A stretch of 64,000 nt of DNA from Chitinophaga pinensis (GCA_945860705.1 CAMART010000002.1:62001-126000); one strand, 5' to 3'. Shown: positions 50,875-59,966, numbered from the stretch's first letter. Notes: a model not told the origin generated them from the letters alone. Program-made: numbers and translations.

Positions 50875-51870
50875 TTAGCTATTCATTTTTTTCCAAAGTA
50901 CATCTTTCAGTTTGTCTAGATTGTAATTTGTCATAGCTGAAATATATACCACATCTACTTTTTTAGGAAGCGTTTTTTTGAGTAGTTTTATCAATTCGTC
51001 ATCTACCAAATCAGCTTTAGTTATAGCCAAAACCCGCTCTTTATTGAGCAGTTCTGGATTATACATTTTTAGTTCATTGAGTAATATATCGTATTCTTTT
51101 TTGATATCATCTACATCAGATGCCACCATGAATAGCAAAATAGAATTTCGTTCTATATGTCTAAGAAAACGATGTCCAAGCCCTTTGCCTTCATGTGCTC
51201 CTTCTATGATACCTGGAATATCTGCCATCACAAATGATTTATTATCGTGATAAGATACAATACCAAGATTTGGTTTGAGTGTAGTAAATGGATAAGCACC
51301 TATCTCTGGTCGAGCGGCACTTAGTGCTGCAAGTAGCGTAGATTTTCCAGCATTAGGAAATCCCACTAATCCTACATCAGCCAATATTTTTAGCTCTAAA
51401 GTTACTATGGATTCTATACCCGGAATACCCGGCTGAGCATGAGTGGGAGCTTGATTGGTAGCTGTTTTAAAGTTTTCATTACCAAGTCCACCCATCCCAC
51501 CATGGAGTAGTATTCGTTCTTCTCCGTCACGGGTGATTTCAAAAAGTGTTTCACCAGATTCTGCATCTTTTGCTACAGTACCTAATGGTACTTCTAGATA
51601 TATATCGCTACCACTTTTGCCAGTTCTTCTTCCTCCTTCGCCTGTTTTTCCACTATCTGCTTTTACGTGTTTTTTATATTTGAGGTGCAGTAGTGTCCAA
51701 AGTTGTTTGTTGCCTACGAGTATGATATGTCCACCTCTACCACCATCACCGCCATCAGGACCACCTTTAGGTACATACTTCTCTCTCCTAAAGTGACTAC
51801 TTCCAGGACCACCGTCACCAGACTTGCAATAGATTTTTACGTAATCGACAAAATTTTGATTTTCAGACAT
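50875..51870 (-). CDS. obg: GTPase Obg/CgtA, ribosome assembly and stress factor
   Basis: A 331-residue GTPase with the glycine-rich Obg fold (about 1-160: [34 protein letters not shown]) and a G domain from about 160: [14 protein letters not shown] (G1), [11 protein letters not shown] (G2), [20 protein letters not shown] (G3), TKAD (G4) and the ISAM loop (G5). The variable C-terminal OCT domain is missing, as in many Bacteroidota. Obg binds the large ribosomal subunit and ppGpp. It lies between adk and the DMT transporter. Confidence 0.96.
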   Translation of the reverse strand: MSENQNFVDYVKIYCKSGDGGPGSSHFRREKYVPKGGPDGGDGGRGGHIILVGNKQLWTLLHLKYKKHVKADSGKTGEGGRRTGKSGSDIYLEVPLGTVAKDAESGETLFEITRDGEERILLHGGMGGLGNENFKTATNQAPTHAQPGIPGIESIVTLELKILADVGLVGFPNAGKSTLLAALSAARPEIGAYPFTTLKPNLGIVSYHDNKSFVMADIPGIIEGAHEGKGLGHRFLRHIERNSILLFMVASDVDDIKKEYDILLNELKMYNPELLNKERVLAITKADLVDDELIKLLKKTLPKKVDVVYISAMTNYNLDKLKDVLWKKMNS

Positions 51871-51879
51871 CCTTTTTTA

Positions 51880-51919
51880 GTATCTAGTATCAAGAGCCAA
51901 GAATCAAGAATCAAGATTT
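51880..51919. repeat. AATCAAGAATCAAG intergenic repeat
   Basis: TATCTAGTATCAAGAGCCAA followed by two GAATCAA copies fills most of the obg-adk gap. It belongs to the same type as the other TCTAG-rich intergenic strings. Confidence 0.5.
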
Positions 51920-51947
51920 TTTGCTAAAGAGACTACTCGTTAATTGA

Positions 51948-52529
51948 TTAAAACTTACTCATAGAGTCCAGTGTACTACATATCAGTTTATTGATAGTTT
52001 CTACATCGCCTACTCCATTTATTTCGTGTAGTTTTCCTTTGTTTTCATAGTAGGTAGCTACAGCGGTAGTTTTGTTTTTGTATTCTTTTATTCTGTTTTC
52101 TATGATACTTTCATTTTGGTCATCAGGTCTTCCACTTTCTTTGCCTCTGAGCAAAAGTCTTTGTTTTAGCTCTTCTTCATCTACTACTATAGATACTAGT
52201 GCATTGATAGGTGAATTCAGTTCACCAAGTAATTGATCCAATGCTTCTGCTTGTTTCACAGTACGAGGGAAACCATCTAATATCAATCCTTTTGCTTTTT
52301 TATTTGCATCAAGTTTTGATTGTATCATACCTACTACCACTTCATCTGGTACTAATTCGCCTTTATCCATAAGTGTTTTAGCTTCTAGTCCTAGTTTGGT
52401 ACCATTGGCTATTTCTTCTCTGAGCAAATCGCCCGTAGATATATGCAATAGCTGGTATTTTTCTTTCAGCAAATTTGCTTGAGTACCTTTTCCACTGCCT
52501 GGAGGACCAAATAATATAATATTCAACAT
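51948..52529 (-). CDS. adk: Adenylate kinase, short form
   Basis: A 193-residue enzyme catalysing ATP + AMP to 2 ADP. It has the P-loop GPPGSGKGT (8-16), STGDLLREE and the AMP-binding Arg region, GFPRTVKQAEAL, and the short LID RLLLRGKESGRPDDQNESII. The 27-residue zinc-type LID insert of long bacterial adenylate kinases is absent, as usual in Bacteroidota. A TACTTTTG -7-like element (52566-52559, minus strand) lies 30 bases upstream. Confidence 0.96.
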   Translation of the reverse strand: MLNIILFGPPGSGKGTQANLLKEKYQLLHISTGDLLREEIANGTKLGLEAKTLMDKGELVPDEVVVGMIQSKLDANKKAKGLILDGFPRTVKQAEALDQLLGELNSPINALVSIVVDEEELKQRLLLRGKESGRPDDQNESIIENRIKEYKNKTTAVATYYENKGKLHEINGVGDVETINKLICSTLDSMSKF

Positions 52530-52605
52530 AGCTTATAGTCTAGATATAATATAGAACGCAAAAGTAATAGATTATTGTAAGAAATGTGGCAATAAAAATA
52601 TCAAA

Positions 52606-53364
52606 TTAAAAAACACACTCATTTCCGTGTTTTTTGAGCCAGTTTTCTGCTAACATATAGTCGGGCATCACAGAGGCTACATGAGCCCAATACACATCGG
52701 AGTGATTCATATGTATGAGGTGAGTAAGTTCATGTATGATCACATAATCCGATACAAATTTTGGAGCAAAAAGCAAACGCACCGATAGGTTGATATTATT
52801 GCGTATAGAGCAACTGCCCCAATTGCTTACATTGTTTTTGAGTACTACACTTTTGATGTTTTTTTTAAAAAATTGTTCATTGAGTTCAAGCACTCTTTTA
52901 GTGATTTTATCTTTGAAATAGAGTGCCATGATGCGAGCTACCATCTTGCTAGCCAGCTTATTTTTTCTATCTTCTTTAGCATTTTCTGGAAATGACAATA
53001 CCAACTCACCTGTTCGAATTTTTATCGTAGCTTCTTTGGTAGGATTGGAGATGCATTTTATCAAAAACTTTTCATCATAAAGCTCCAGAATATCACCCTG
53101 TTTATATATTCTTTGAAATAAATATTGGTCTATCAGTTCTGGATGTTTGATTATTTTTTTGCGTGCCCATTCTACAAAAGCCTTTATTTGTTCGACTTTT
53201 GCATCGTTTTTTAGGTAATGTGACAAAACTATAGCAAGCCCCGTTTTTGTAAATGACACTCTACTACTACGCCTTTTTTCGGTGCGTATACTGAGTAAAA
53301 TCTTCCTTTCACCTAGGAAGAGTTCTTGCTCTTGAACGAAATAGTCTATTTCTTTGTTATGCAT
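52606..53364 (-). CDS. YgjP-like zinc metallopeptidase (DUF45)
   Basis: A 252-residue cytoplasmic protein with the zinc-protease motif HELTH (VIIHELTHLIHMNHSDVYW) near residue 210 and the family marker NWGSCSIRNNINLS before it. The family (YgjP, M48-related) is widespread and often next to restriction genes or stand-alone, with unproven substrates. Here the neighbours are adk and, divergently, clpP; no restriction gene is present. Its 5' end carries no promoter match that I could find. Confidence 0.9.
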   Translation of the reverse strand: MHNKEIDYFVQEQELFLGERKILLSIRTEKRRSSRVSFTKTGLAIVLSHYLKNDAKVEQIKAFVEWARKKIIKHPELIDQYLFQRIYKQGDILELYDEKFLIKCISNPTKEATIKIRTGELVLSFPENAKEDRKNKLASKMVARIMALYFKDKITKRVLELNEQFFKKNIKSVVLKNNVSNWGSCSIRNNINLSVRLLFAPKFVSDYVIIHELTHLIHMNHSDVYWAHVASVMPDYMLAENWLKKHGNECVF

Positions 53365-53410
53365 TAAAATAATAAATACGAGTGCAATACTAATTCAAAG
53401 CTTTCATTTT

Positions 53411-53441
53411 TTTGACAATAAAAAAAAACAATGTAGGTTTG
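53411..53441 (+). promoter_or_regulatory. Promoter of clpP, full consensus match
   Basis: TTTG (53411-53414), a 19-base spacer and TAGGTTTG (53434-53441) match the Bacteroidota promoter exactly. The leader to the ATG at 53493 is about 45 nt. This is the best promoter in the window. Confidence 0.7.
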
Positions 53442-53492
53442 TTGTGTGAAAAAGTAATTTGTACATAATTTTCAATATAAAAAATAGACAAT

Positions 53493-54092
53493 ATGAATCA
53501 ATTTAAAATGACTGAAATGCCTACACCAGACGAGTTGGCTGATAAAATGATGCAAGGTGGTAAGTTTGAGCAGAAATTAATAGAACAAAGAAAAGTGTTT
53601 TTGTGGGGAGCAGTAACCGACGAAACTGCAAAAAAAGTGGTAGATAGAATCTTATATCTTGAAGCGATAGATCCAGGAAAAGAAATTAATTTTTATATCA
53701 ATAGCCCAGGTGGTGTAGTGACGAGCGGTATGGTAGTGTATGATGCTATTAAATTAATCACTTCGCCAGTGAATACTATCTGTATGGGATTAGCAGCATC
53801 TATGGGTTCTATACTGCTAAGTGTAGGACAGAAAGGCAAAAGACAAATATGGCCAAACGGTAAAGTGATGATACATCAGCCAAGCCTTGGAGGTGCCTAT
53901 GGACAAGCTACAGACTTAGAAATCACCGCTAATGAGATACAAAAAACCAAAGAAATGGGTGCTAGAATATTGAGCGAAAACTGTGGTCAAACATATGATA
54001 AGGTAATGGCCGATCTAGAGCGAGACTATTGGATGAATGCAGAAGAAGCTGTAAAATATGGCATCGTAGATAGTATAACTACATCTTATTAA
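53493..54092 (+). CDS. clpP: ATP-dependent Clp protease proteolytic subunit
   Basis: A 199-residue serine peptidase that forms the barrel-shaped core of Clp proteases with ClpX or ClpA-type unfoldases. The catalytic triad is Ser103 (GLAASMGSILL), His128 (MIHQPSLGG) and Asp178 (LERDYWMNA). The handle and hydrophobic-pocket region INSPGGVVTSGMVVYDAI is intact. It is followed by a small unknown gene after 22 bases, and clpX is not visible in the window. It has its own promoter. Confidence 0.96.
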   Translation: MNQFKMTEMPTPDELADKMMQGGKFEQKLIEQRKVFLWGAVTDETAKKVVDRILYLEAIDPGKEINFYINSPGGVVTSGMVVYDAIKLITSPVNTICMGLAASMGSILLSVGQKGKRQIWPNGKVMIHQPSLGGAYGQATDLEITANEIQKTKEMGARILSENCGQTYDKVMADLERDYWMNAEEAVKYGIVDSITTSY

Positions 54093-54114
54093 TTTTCTTT
54101 TTAAAAAAATAGAC

Positions 54115-54510
54115 ATGGATAATAATGTAGAAATTGCAAAATTGCAGAATGAAATCACCAAATATTTGGGGCTAGACCCCAACCATGTAGTATATAACTA
54201 TGCCGATAAAGACAATATTATAAAGTTATCTCTGGTTACTATCAATCCAAAACACGAACAAAGTTTTCTTTATCATTCTTCAAAAGGAATAGATAAAGTA
54301 GATGCCCTAAAAAAGATGTTGGAGTATGTACTTCAACATAGAAAAACAGAAAACTCTTATACCCTGCAATGGATAAAAGATGGTGATAGCGAATTACATA
54401 CTTCTTATTTTAGAGGCAATAATTTATATGAGGTATTAGATAAGTTTTACTACGGTAGAGATATCGCTTCTTACAAAGTATTTAGCGTGTATTTAAATCC
54501 GGTTTCTTAA
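54115..54510 (+). CDS. Hypothetical protein downstream of clpP
   Basis: A 131-residue cytoplasmic protein without signal or membrane segment. A short helix (IAKLQNEITKYLGL) precedes alternating strands and helices (NYADKDNIIKLSLVTINPKH, VDALKKMLEYVLQHRKTENS, LQWIKDGDSELHTSYFRGNN), looking like one compact alpha/beta domain. It lies 22 bases after clpP and is probably co-transcribed, suggesting a link to proteolysis. I do not recognise the family. Confidence 0.7.
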   Translation: MDNNVEIAKLQNEITKYLGLDPNHVVYNYADKDNIIKLSLVTINPKHEQSFLYHSSKGIDKVDALKKMLEYVLQHRKTENSYTLQWIKDGDSELHTSYFRGNNLYEVLDKFYYGRDIASYKVFSVYLNPVS

Positions 54511-54513
54511 TAC

Positions 54514-54735
54514 CAGTTTAAAGTTGCAAGTTCAAAGTTGAGAGTTTGTCTGACAGCAGTCAGGTTCAAAGTTGAATGTCAAAGTTCATAGTTTTATGAC
54601 TTAGAGTATGTAGTTTCAATTTTTACTAAATGCTATTGTTCAAAAAATTCATAATTGATTTTTCAAATTCGATGTATTTATGTTTTTATCTAACGTCTAA
54701 TATCTAGCGTCTTACATCTTAATACTTGTATCTTG
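54514..54735. repeat. Intergenic AAGTTCAAAGTTG and TCTAACGTCTAATATCTAG repeats
   Basis: Between the unknown gene after clpP and the PorT-like gene, short direct repeats of TTCAAAGTTG (54516-54585) and a CTGAC/GTCAG dyad are followed by TCTAACGTCTAATATCTAGC strings (54687-54735). No ORF or RNA gene is seen. Confidence 0.55.
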
Positions 54736-54745
54736 ATACTCAAAT

Positions 54746-55474
54746 TTAGAACATATAAAACATACGTAGACTCAGCACATTGTTTCTTTGCTGTCCATCT
54801 CTTAAGTTTCCATCAATGAATCGTCCTTTGCCAAGACCTAAAATAGAATAACCAAAACGTGCTTGTATACCTATTTTTCTTTTGATAAGGAATGTAGCAT
54901 GTCCTACAAACTGGAAATCAAATCCTCTATAATTATTCATATATGTTTCTATTGGAAATAGTCTATCTGACCCATTTACTTTGTATTTCAGATTGGGTTG
55001 CTCATATCCATTGTCATCATAGATTACTTGTTTTTTTCTTATGAGGCCACCTATAGAAAATCCACCACCAAAAATAGCGATATGTTTGTCATGAAAATTG
55101 AACATGATAGGAATATCTGCATAGTCTAAAGTGATATTTCTAGAGCTGTATTTTGCATTACTAAGTTGGCTTTTTGCACCTTTCATATTGTATAGAAGCT
55201 CCATACTTATTGAAAACTTTTTTTTGATCATAGCAAAAGCACCTACTCCGCCATTAAATCCAAATTTGTAGTATCCTCCCATTCTATCGCCATCTACTTG
55301 ACTCATGTTGAATCCTGCTATTACCATTCCTCTAAATCGTCTTTTCTCAAATTTGTCTTGTTCAGGAGTGTTTTCGGTTGGTGTTTTTTTCTTGATAGTA
55401 GTAGTAAGAGTCTGTGCATTTGATGACAGATTTGCAAGAGCAAAAAACAGAATAAATAAATATTTTAGTTTCAT
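54746..55474 (-). CDS. PorT-family outer-membrane beta-barrel protein
   Basis: The start is set at the ATG at 55474, four codons inside the ORF-track entry, giving signal peptide MKLKYLFILFFALANLSSNA. The mature protein of about 220 residues is an eight- to ten-stranded barrel by pattern (MVIAGFNMSQVDGDRMGGYY, SISMELLYNMKGAK, FVGHATFLIKRKIGIQARFG, VLSLRMFYMF with aromatic end). It resembles the outer-membrane beta-barrel (PorT/OMP) group of Bacteroidota; a T9SS role is not implied by this similarity alone. A TAAGTTTG element at 55529-55522 could be its promoter. Confidence 0.83.
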   Translation of the reverse strand: MKLKYLFILFFALANLSSNAQTLTTTIKKKTPTENTPEQDKFEKRRFRGMVIAGFNMSQVDGDRMGGYYKFGFNGGVGAFAMIKKKFSISMELLYNMKGAKSQLSNAKYSSRNITLDYADIPIMFNFHDKHIAIFGGGFSIGGLIRKKQVIYDDNGYEQPNLKYKVNGSDRLFPIETYMNNYRGFDFQFVGHATFLIKRKIGIQARFGYSILGLGKGRFIDGNLRDGQQRNNVLSLRMFYMF

Positions 55475-55634
55475 AATAGAATTCATACTTGATAAACGAA
55501 AAACCCTTTCATTTGTTACATCAAACTTAGCACTATTTTTAAATAAAATGACACAGAAATGTAAAAAGTTTTAATAGAATCGTTTTTTTGCAAAAATGTA
55601 CATAAGTATCAACGAACTTTTGAGCTATTTTTAT

Positions 55635-55642
55635 TATTTTTG
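55635..55642 (+). promoter_or_regulatory. Candidate -7 element before the 96-residue gene
   Basis: TATTTTTG fits TAnnTTTG and lies 24 bases before the ATG at 55666. No TTTG is found at the right -33 distance. Confidence 0.35.
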
Positions 55643-55665
55643 ATTTACAAATTTGGCATACTACA

Positions 55666-55956
55666 ATGGTAAAATATACAAGTACTACTCTTACAAAAAT
55701 TCAAGAACTCATCAAAGAAACCGGCTATGTTTTGAGATATGAGAAAGGCAATTTTAAAAGTGGATACTGCATACTACAAGATAAAAAAGTAATCGTAATC
55801 AATAAATATTTTGAAACGGAAGCACGTATCAATAGCTTGCTAGAAATACTTCCTTCACTCAATATTAAATTAGATGATCTTACAGAAGGCTCCAGAAAAT
55901 TTATTGAAAAAATAAATCAAAAAGAATTGCTTTTTGATGAAAAGCCGAATCCATAA
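55666..55956 (+). CDS. Conserved hypothetical protein (small, cytoplasmic)
   Basis: A 96-residue protein with a helix (TLTKIQELIKETGYVLRYEK), two strands (GYCILQDKKVIVINKYFETE) and a C-terminal helix. It looks like a small conserved unknown of Bacteroidota, but I cannot name a family. It lies 3 bases before the MBL-fold gene and is likely the first gene of a three-gene unit (this gene, MBL hydrolase, HhH protein). Confidence 0.75.
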   Translation: MVKYTSTTLTKIQELIKETGYVLRYEKGNFKSGYCILQDKKVIVINKYFETEARINSLLEILPSLNIKLDDLTEGSRKFIEKINQKELLFDEKPNP

Positions 55957-55959
55957 AAA

Positions 55960-56739
55960 TTGAATCCTACAGCTTCAAAAAAAGTAATTTTTCTAGGCAC
56001 TGGTACTTCTACTGGCGTGCCTTTATTGGGTTGTACTTGTGAAGTGTGCATGTCTACAGATGCTAGAGACAAAAGATTGAGAAGCTCTATACTCATAGAA
56101 ATAGCATCAAAAAAAATAGCGATAGATATTGGTCCAGATTTTAGACAACAAATGTTCAGAGCAAATACTTCTATGCTAGATGCCTGCCTCATCACTCATG
56201 CCCACAAAGATCACGTAGGAGGCTTAGATGAAGTGCGTGCACTCAATGTATTTTCTAAGAAGCCGATAGATTTATATGCAGATATCCATGCAATACATAC
56301 TATAAAAAAACAGTACGATTATATTTTTGAAGCAAAAAACTATCCAGGTATACCTCAAGTAAATTTGCACGAAATCGACGAACAGAGTTTTGAATTGATT
56401 CATATAAAAATACAACCTATACGAGTGATGCATTACAAGTTGCCTGTGCTGGGTTTTAGAATAGAAGATTTTACATATATCACAGATGCAAATTTTATCA
56501 GCGATGAAGAAAAAGAAAAAATAAAAGGCACAAAAATATTGGTGCTCAATGCCCTGCGCAAAGAGACACATATATCTCATTTTACACTAGATGAAGCACT
56601 AAAGATAATAGAAGAGATAAAACCCGAAAAAGCATACCTCACACATATAAGCCATCATTTGGGACGATACACAGATATAGAAAAAGAGTTGCCCTCAAAT
56701 GTACACTTGGCCTATGATGAATTAATAATCGATTTTTAA
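55960..56739 (+). CDS. Metallo-beta-lactamase-fold hydrolase, PhnP-like
   Basis: A 259-residue metal hydrolase with the motif THAHKDHVGGLDEV (HxHxDH) and further metal ligands in VMHYKLP and LTHISHHLGR. The N-terminal GTGTSTGVPLLGCTCEVCMS with paired Cys is a zinc-binding feature of the PhnP-like and related phosphodiesterase subfamily. The start is TTG at 55960, since no ATG occurs before GTGTSTG. The role in phosphonate use is unlikely without phn genes; a phosphodiesterase activity is more general. It is second in a small operon. Confidence 0.88.
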   Translation: MNPTASKKVIFLGTGTSTGVPLLGCTCEVCMSTDARDKRLRSSILIEIASKKIAIDIGPDFRQQMFRANTSMLDACLITHAHKDHVGGLDEVRALNVFSKKPIDLYADIHAIHTIKKQYDYIFEAKNYPGIPQVNLHEIDEQSFELIHIKIQPIRVMHYKLPVLGFRIEDFTYITDANFISDEEKEKIKGTKILVLNALRKETHISHFTLDEALKIIEEIKPEKAYLTHISHHLGRYTDIEKELPSNVHLAYDELIIDF

Positions 56740-56748
56740 AATAAAAAA

Positions 56749-57636
56749 ATGAAAGATTGGATTAAACAATTTTTTTTAATCAAAACTACAGAACGAAGAG
56801 CCATCTTAGTTTTAAGCGTACTTATTATGATAGCATTATTTATATTTTTATTGATTCCTTCGTTTGTGAGTCCACCAAGTAGCAAAATAGAAGTAAAAGA
56901 GTTGAGTAGTAGCGGGCAAGAGATACTTGCCAATTATACAGATTCTACAGCTACTACAAATGCACCCAAAAACACTGCTCAGTCTTTTAATCCAAATACA
57001 GTGACTACAGAAGAACTGTTGCAAGCAGGAGTACCACCAAAACTGGCATCTACATGGACAAATTTTACCTCAAAAGGCGGTAAATTCTATAAAGTAGAAG
57101 ACTTAAAAAAACTGTATAATATGACTGATGAGGTATATGAAAAAATAAAAAATAAAATAGCGATACCTACTCCGGCTAGAGACTATAGTGGCTATACCAA
57201 TACGAGTAATACAAGCACAGTAAAGAAAAATTTGAGTATCAATATCAATACTGCAGATACTATACTACTAGACAGATTGCCTCAGATAGGCTTTGGTAGG
57301 GCTAGAATGATTGTAAAATATAGAGATATGCTTGGTGGCTTTATAAATATAGAACAACTCAAAGAAGTTTTTTCTATCAATGATACTATCTACAGAGAAA
57401 TAAAAAACTACGTATTCGTAGACCCTACATTCAAACCCACCACTGTGCCTATTAATTTTAGACTCGAAAAAGACTTATATAAGCACCCATATATAAGACC
57501 TTATGCAAAAATGATTGCCAATTATAAAAAAGAACATGGTCCCTTTGAAAACAAAGAAGACCTAAAGAAAATCTATGGAATAGATGAAAAAGGTTTAACA
57601 AAAATGCTACCTTACATCAATTTTGATCTAGAATAA
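56749..57636 (+). CDS. ComEA-like helix-hairpin-helix membrane protein
   Basis: A 295-residue protein with a single N-terminal membrane anchor (AILVLSVLIMIALFIFLLI), a short disordered linker and three or more helix-hairpin-helix modules (ELLQAGVPPKLASTWTNFTS, NINTADTILLDRLPQIGFGR, DLYKHPYIRPYAKMIANYKK). ComEA-type HhH proteins bind double-stranded DNA during uptake, but here the repeats are more divergent, as in the Bacteroidota group sometimes called helix-hairpin-helix domain proteins. DNA binding in the periplasm is plausible but unproven. It is third in the unit and 10 bases after the MBL gene. Confidence 0.87.
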   Translation: MKDWIKQFFLIKTTERRAILVLSVLIMIALFIFLLIPSFVSPPSSKIEVKELSSSGQEILANYTDSTATTNAPKNTAQSFNPNTVTTEELLQAGVPPKLASTWTNFTSKGGKFYKVEDLKKLYNMTDEVYEKIKNKIAIPTPARDYSGYTNTSNTSTVKKNLSININTADTILLDRLPQIGFGRARMIVKYRDMLGGFINIEQLKEVFSINDTIYREIKNYVFVDPTFKPTTVPINFRLEKDLYKHPYIRPYAKMIANYKKEHGPFENKEDLKKIYGIDEKGLTKMLPYINFDLE

Positions 57637-57681
57637 AAACAATTTTTTTATAAATCGTATTTATATAATTATCAATATACT

Positions 57682-57689
57682 TATCTTTG
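57682..57689 (+). promoter_or_regulatory. -7 element that fixes the start of the acyl-CoA dehydrogenase gene
   Basis: TATCTTTG fits TAnnTTTG and overlaps the TTG at 57687 where the ORF track begins its entry. Transcription should start near 57696, so translation must begin at the ATG at 57711. A TTTA at 57660 is a weak -33 candidate. Confidence 0.55.
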
Positions 57690-57710
57690 CCAACCAAAAA
57701 TATCGATATA

Positions 57711-58856
57711 ATGAATTTTGAACAGACAGATAATGCAAAAGCAGTAGCTCAAATGGCAAAAGATTTTGCCGAAAAAGAAATAAGACCCTATGTAATGGAA
57801 TGGGATGAAAGTCAAGAATTGCCACTTGATACCCTCAAAAAAATGGGCGAACTAGGCTTGATGGGAATGCTGGTACCAGAAGAATACGGTGGAGCAGGTA
57901 TGGGATATTTTGAATATGTAAATGGAATCGTAGAAATATCAAAAGTATGTGGTTCGGTAGGATTGTCTATGGCAGCACACAACTCACTTTGTACTAATCA
58001 TATATTGAGTTTTGGAAACGAGGCTCAAAAGAAAAAATACTTACCAAAACTAGCTACATGCGAGCATTTGGGAGCTTGGGCACTTACAGAACCTAATACA
58101 GGGAGTGATGCTATGCGTATGAAATGTACTGCTAAGAAAGAAGGAAACAACTGGGTTATCAATGGTACAAAATGCTGGATCACGCACGGTAAAAGTAGTG
58201 ATGTGATAGTGGCTATAGTAAGAACGGGCGAATTGCTTGATAGCCATGGTATGACGGCTTTTGTGATAGAAAGAGGAAATCCAGGTTTGTCTGCTGGTAA
58301 AAAAGAAAATAAATTGGGTATGCGTGCTTCAGAAACTGCTGAAGTGATATTTAATAATTGTATAGTAAGCGAAGACGCTATATTAGGCAAAGAAGGTGAG
58401 GGATTTCAACAAGCTATGAAAATATTGGATGGTGGTAGAATCTCTATTGCATCACTTGGATTGGGCATAGCAAAAGGAGCATTTGAAGCATCAGTAAAAT
58501 ATGCAAAAGAAAGAGAGCAGTTTGGTCAGCCGATTGCCAACTTCCAAGCTATTGGTTTCAAACTAGCTGATATGGCGCTACAAATTGAGGCAGGTGAACT
58601 ACTCACGCTTCAAGCAGCAGATATGAAAAATAAAGGTATGAAAGTGACCAAAGAAGGTGCCTATGCAAAATACTATACATCAGAAGTTGCGGTGAGTGTA
58701 GCTAATGATGCGGTGCAGATATTTGGTGGATATGGATATACCAAAGATTTTCCGGTAGAAAAATTCTATAGAGATAGTAAACTATGTACGATAGGTGAAG
58801 GTACTAGTGAAATCCAAAAACTAGTAATAGCTAGAGAATTATTGAAAGGAAATTAA
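57711..58856 (+). CDS. Acyl-CoA dehydrogenase
   Basis: The 381-residue flavoenzyme (start corrected from the ORF track) introduces a trans-2 double bond into acyl-CoA, passing electrons to electron-transfer flavoprotein. It has LGAWALTEPNTGSDAMRMKC (FAD loop), NGTKCWITHGKSSD, AKEREQFGQPIANFQAIGFK (FAD/oligomer contact), IFGGYGYTKDFPVEKFYRD and the catalytic Glu in IGEGTSEIQKLV. The features fit the short-chain (butyryl-CoA) branch, but chain length cannot be fixed from this. It is monocistronic, ended by a hairpin. Confidence 0.95.
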   Translation: MNFEQTDNAKAVAQMAKDFAEKEIRPYVMEWDESQELPLDTLKKMGELGLMGMLVPEEYGGAGMGYFEYVNGIVEISKVCGSVGLSMAAHNSLCTNHILSFGNEAQKKKYLPKLATCEHLGAWALTEPNTGSDAMRMKCTAKKEGNNWVINGTKCWITHGKSSDVIVAIVRTGELLDSHGMTAFVIERGNPGLSAGKKENKLGMRASETAEVIFNNCIVSEDAILGKEGEGFQQAMKILDGGRISIASLGLGIAKGAFEASVKYAKEREQFGQPIANFQAIGFKLADMALQIEAGELLTLQAADMKNKGMKVTKEGAYAKYYTSEVAVSVANDAVQIFGGYGYTKDFPVEKFYRDSKLCTIGEGTSEIQKLVIARELLKGN

Positions 58857-58884
58857 TAATTAAAACAAATAATATTTTAAGAAG

Positions 58885-58907
58885 AAGCTATCTCAAAAGG
58901 ATAGCTT
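58885..58907. terminator. Hairpin terminator after acyl-CoA dehydrogenase
   Basis: AAGCTATC and GATAGCTT form an 8-bp stem with a 7-base loop, followed by T6. It serves the plus-strand gene and lies just before the convergent SUMF1-like gene stop. Confidence 0.8.
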
Positions 58908-58909
58908 TT

Positions 58910-59845
58910 TTATTTCCGTCTCACAATCAATATAGGTCTAAAACCTACATATGGATTTGGATAATCATATTTCATTTCGCTAGTTACTTGTATGTCAAAC
59001 CCTGGTGAGTTCCAACTTCCTCCTCTAGCTATTCCTTTGGTTTCTATCATCTCTGCAACATTACCGCATGAGTTGTATAGTCCAAAATCATTTGTTTGAT
59101 AAGAAATAACAGGAGCTGTTACATCAGCATTGTCATTCAGGTTTCCAGCAATTCCCATATTGGGATTATAACATACTATTTCATATTGTTTGCTACTATC
59201 ATTATAATGAATACAACCATCACTTATCGATTTATAATTAGCTAATTTTTGACCTATTTTATTTTCAGTGTATGGTCCACCCCAAGAAAATTGTGCAAGT
59301 TTTTTTCCACCTCTTGTTGCATATTCCCATTGAGTTGCATTAGGTAGTTTTGCTTCTATTACATATTCGCTTTGTTCTTGATTCATCTTTTTAGAAAACC
59401 ACTCGCAATATAGTTTGGCTCCTTCATAGCTCATATTTACACAAGGATATTGATTATATGCAGGATGCTGAAAATAGTATTCAACGTAAGGTTCATTATA
59501 CCCATATTGATCTCTCCATTTTTGAGTATCTACTATAGCTATTCTATATTTTTCTATTTCATTATTTTTAATTAAATCTGCAAGAAACTCTCTATACTGC
59601 AAATTGCTAATTTCAGTGCTTGAGATATAAAAAAAATCTACAAGTATTTCTTTGGAAATGAGTCTTTGTTGTTTGCCTTGGTAATATGAAGAATCACTCA
59701 GTATATGCAAAGTTCCCGTGGGTATAAAACAAAAATTTTGAAGCGATTTGTTTTTAGATTTAAGATAGATAGGCTTTACAGTATTAGAGGATACACAATA
59801 CATAAAAGATAGTATACATGTAAATAGTAAAATTATTTTTTTCAT
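58910..59845 (-). CDS. Formylglycine-generating-enzyme (SUMF1/GldK-like) domain protein
   Basis: A 311-residue exported protein. The signal sequence ends near SFMYCVSS, so it may be a lipoprotein (Cys at about 17). The body is an FGE-sulfatase fold: FYISSTEISNLQYREFLADL, VNMSYEGAKLYCEWFSKKMN, KLPNATQWEYATRGGKK, then NDFGLYNSCGNVAEMIETKG and ARGGSWNSPG. The same fold is used in the T9SS motor-associated lipoproteins GldK and GldJ, which are longer (about 460 and 560 residues). The active-site Cys pair of true FGE enzymes is not evident, so a structural role is more likely. It is monocistronic. Confidence 0.85.
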   Translation of the reverse strand: MKKIILLFTCILSFMYCVSSNTVKPIYLKSKNKSLQNFCFIPTGTLHILSDSSYYQGKQQRLISKEILVDFFYISSTEISNLQYREFLADLIKNNEIEKYRIAIVDTQKWRDQYGYNEPYVEYYFQHPAYNQYPCVNMSYEGAKLYCEWFSKKMNQEQSEYVIEAKLPNATQWEYATRGGKKLAQFSWGGPYTENKIGQKLANYKSISDGCIHYNDSSKQYEIVCYNPNMGIAGNLNDNADVTAPVISYQTNDFGLYNSCGNVAEMIETKGIARGGSWNSPGFDIQVTSEMKYDYPNPYVGFRPILIVRRK

Positions 59846-59908
59846 ATTTTAGATTTATTGGTAAAGATATAAACGTATAAGTAGTATATTTTATTGTATC
59901 AAACTAAA

Positions 59909-59942
59909 AAAAGCTTGTCTGTATTTCTACAAACAAGCTTTT
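59909..59942. terminator. Hairpin terminator after the OmpA/TSP3 gene
   Basis: AAAAGCTTGT and ACAAGCTTTT form a 10-bp stem with a 14-base loop. On the minus strand it is followed by TTT, serving the OmpA-family gene that ends at 59967. Confidence 0.75.
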
Positions 59943-59966
59943 ATGTATTATAATTATGAGAAAAGA

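Noticed and set aside
52606-53364. YgjP-like peptidase as part of a restriction system
   Set aside because: The usual type I restriction neighbours are absent; it lies between adk and clpP.
57687-57710. ORF-track start (TTG) of the acyl-CoA dehydrogenase
   Set aside because: The TTG lies inside the TATCTTTG promoter element; the ATG at 57711 gives the usual N-terminus.
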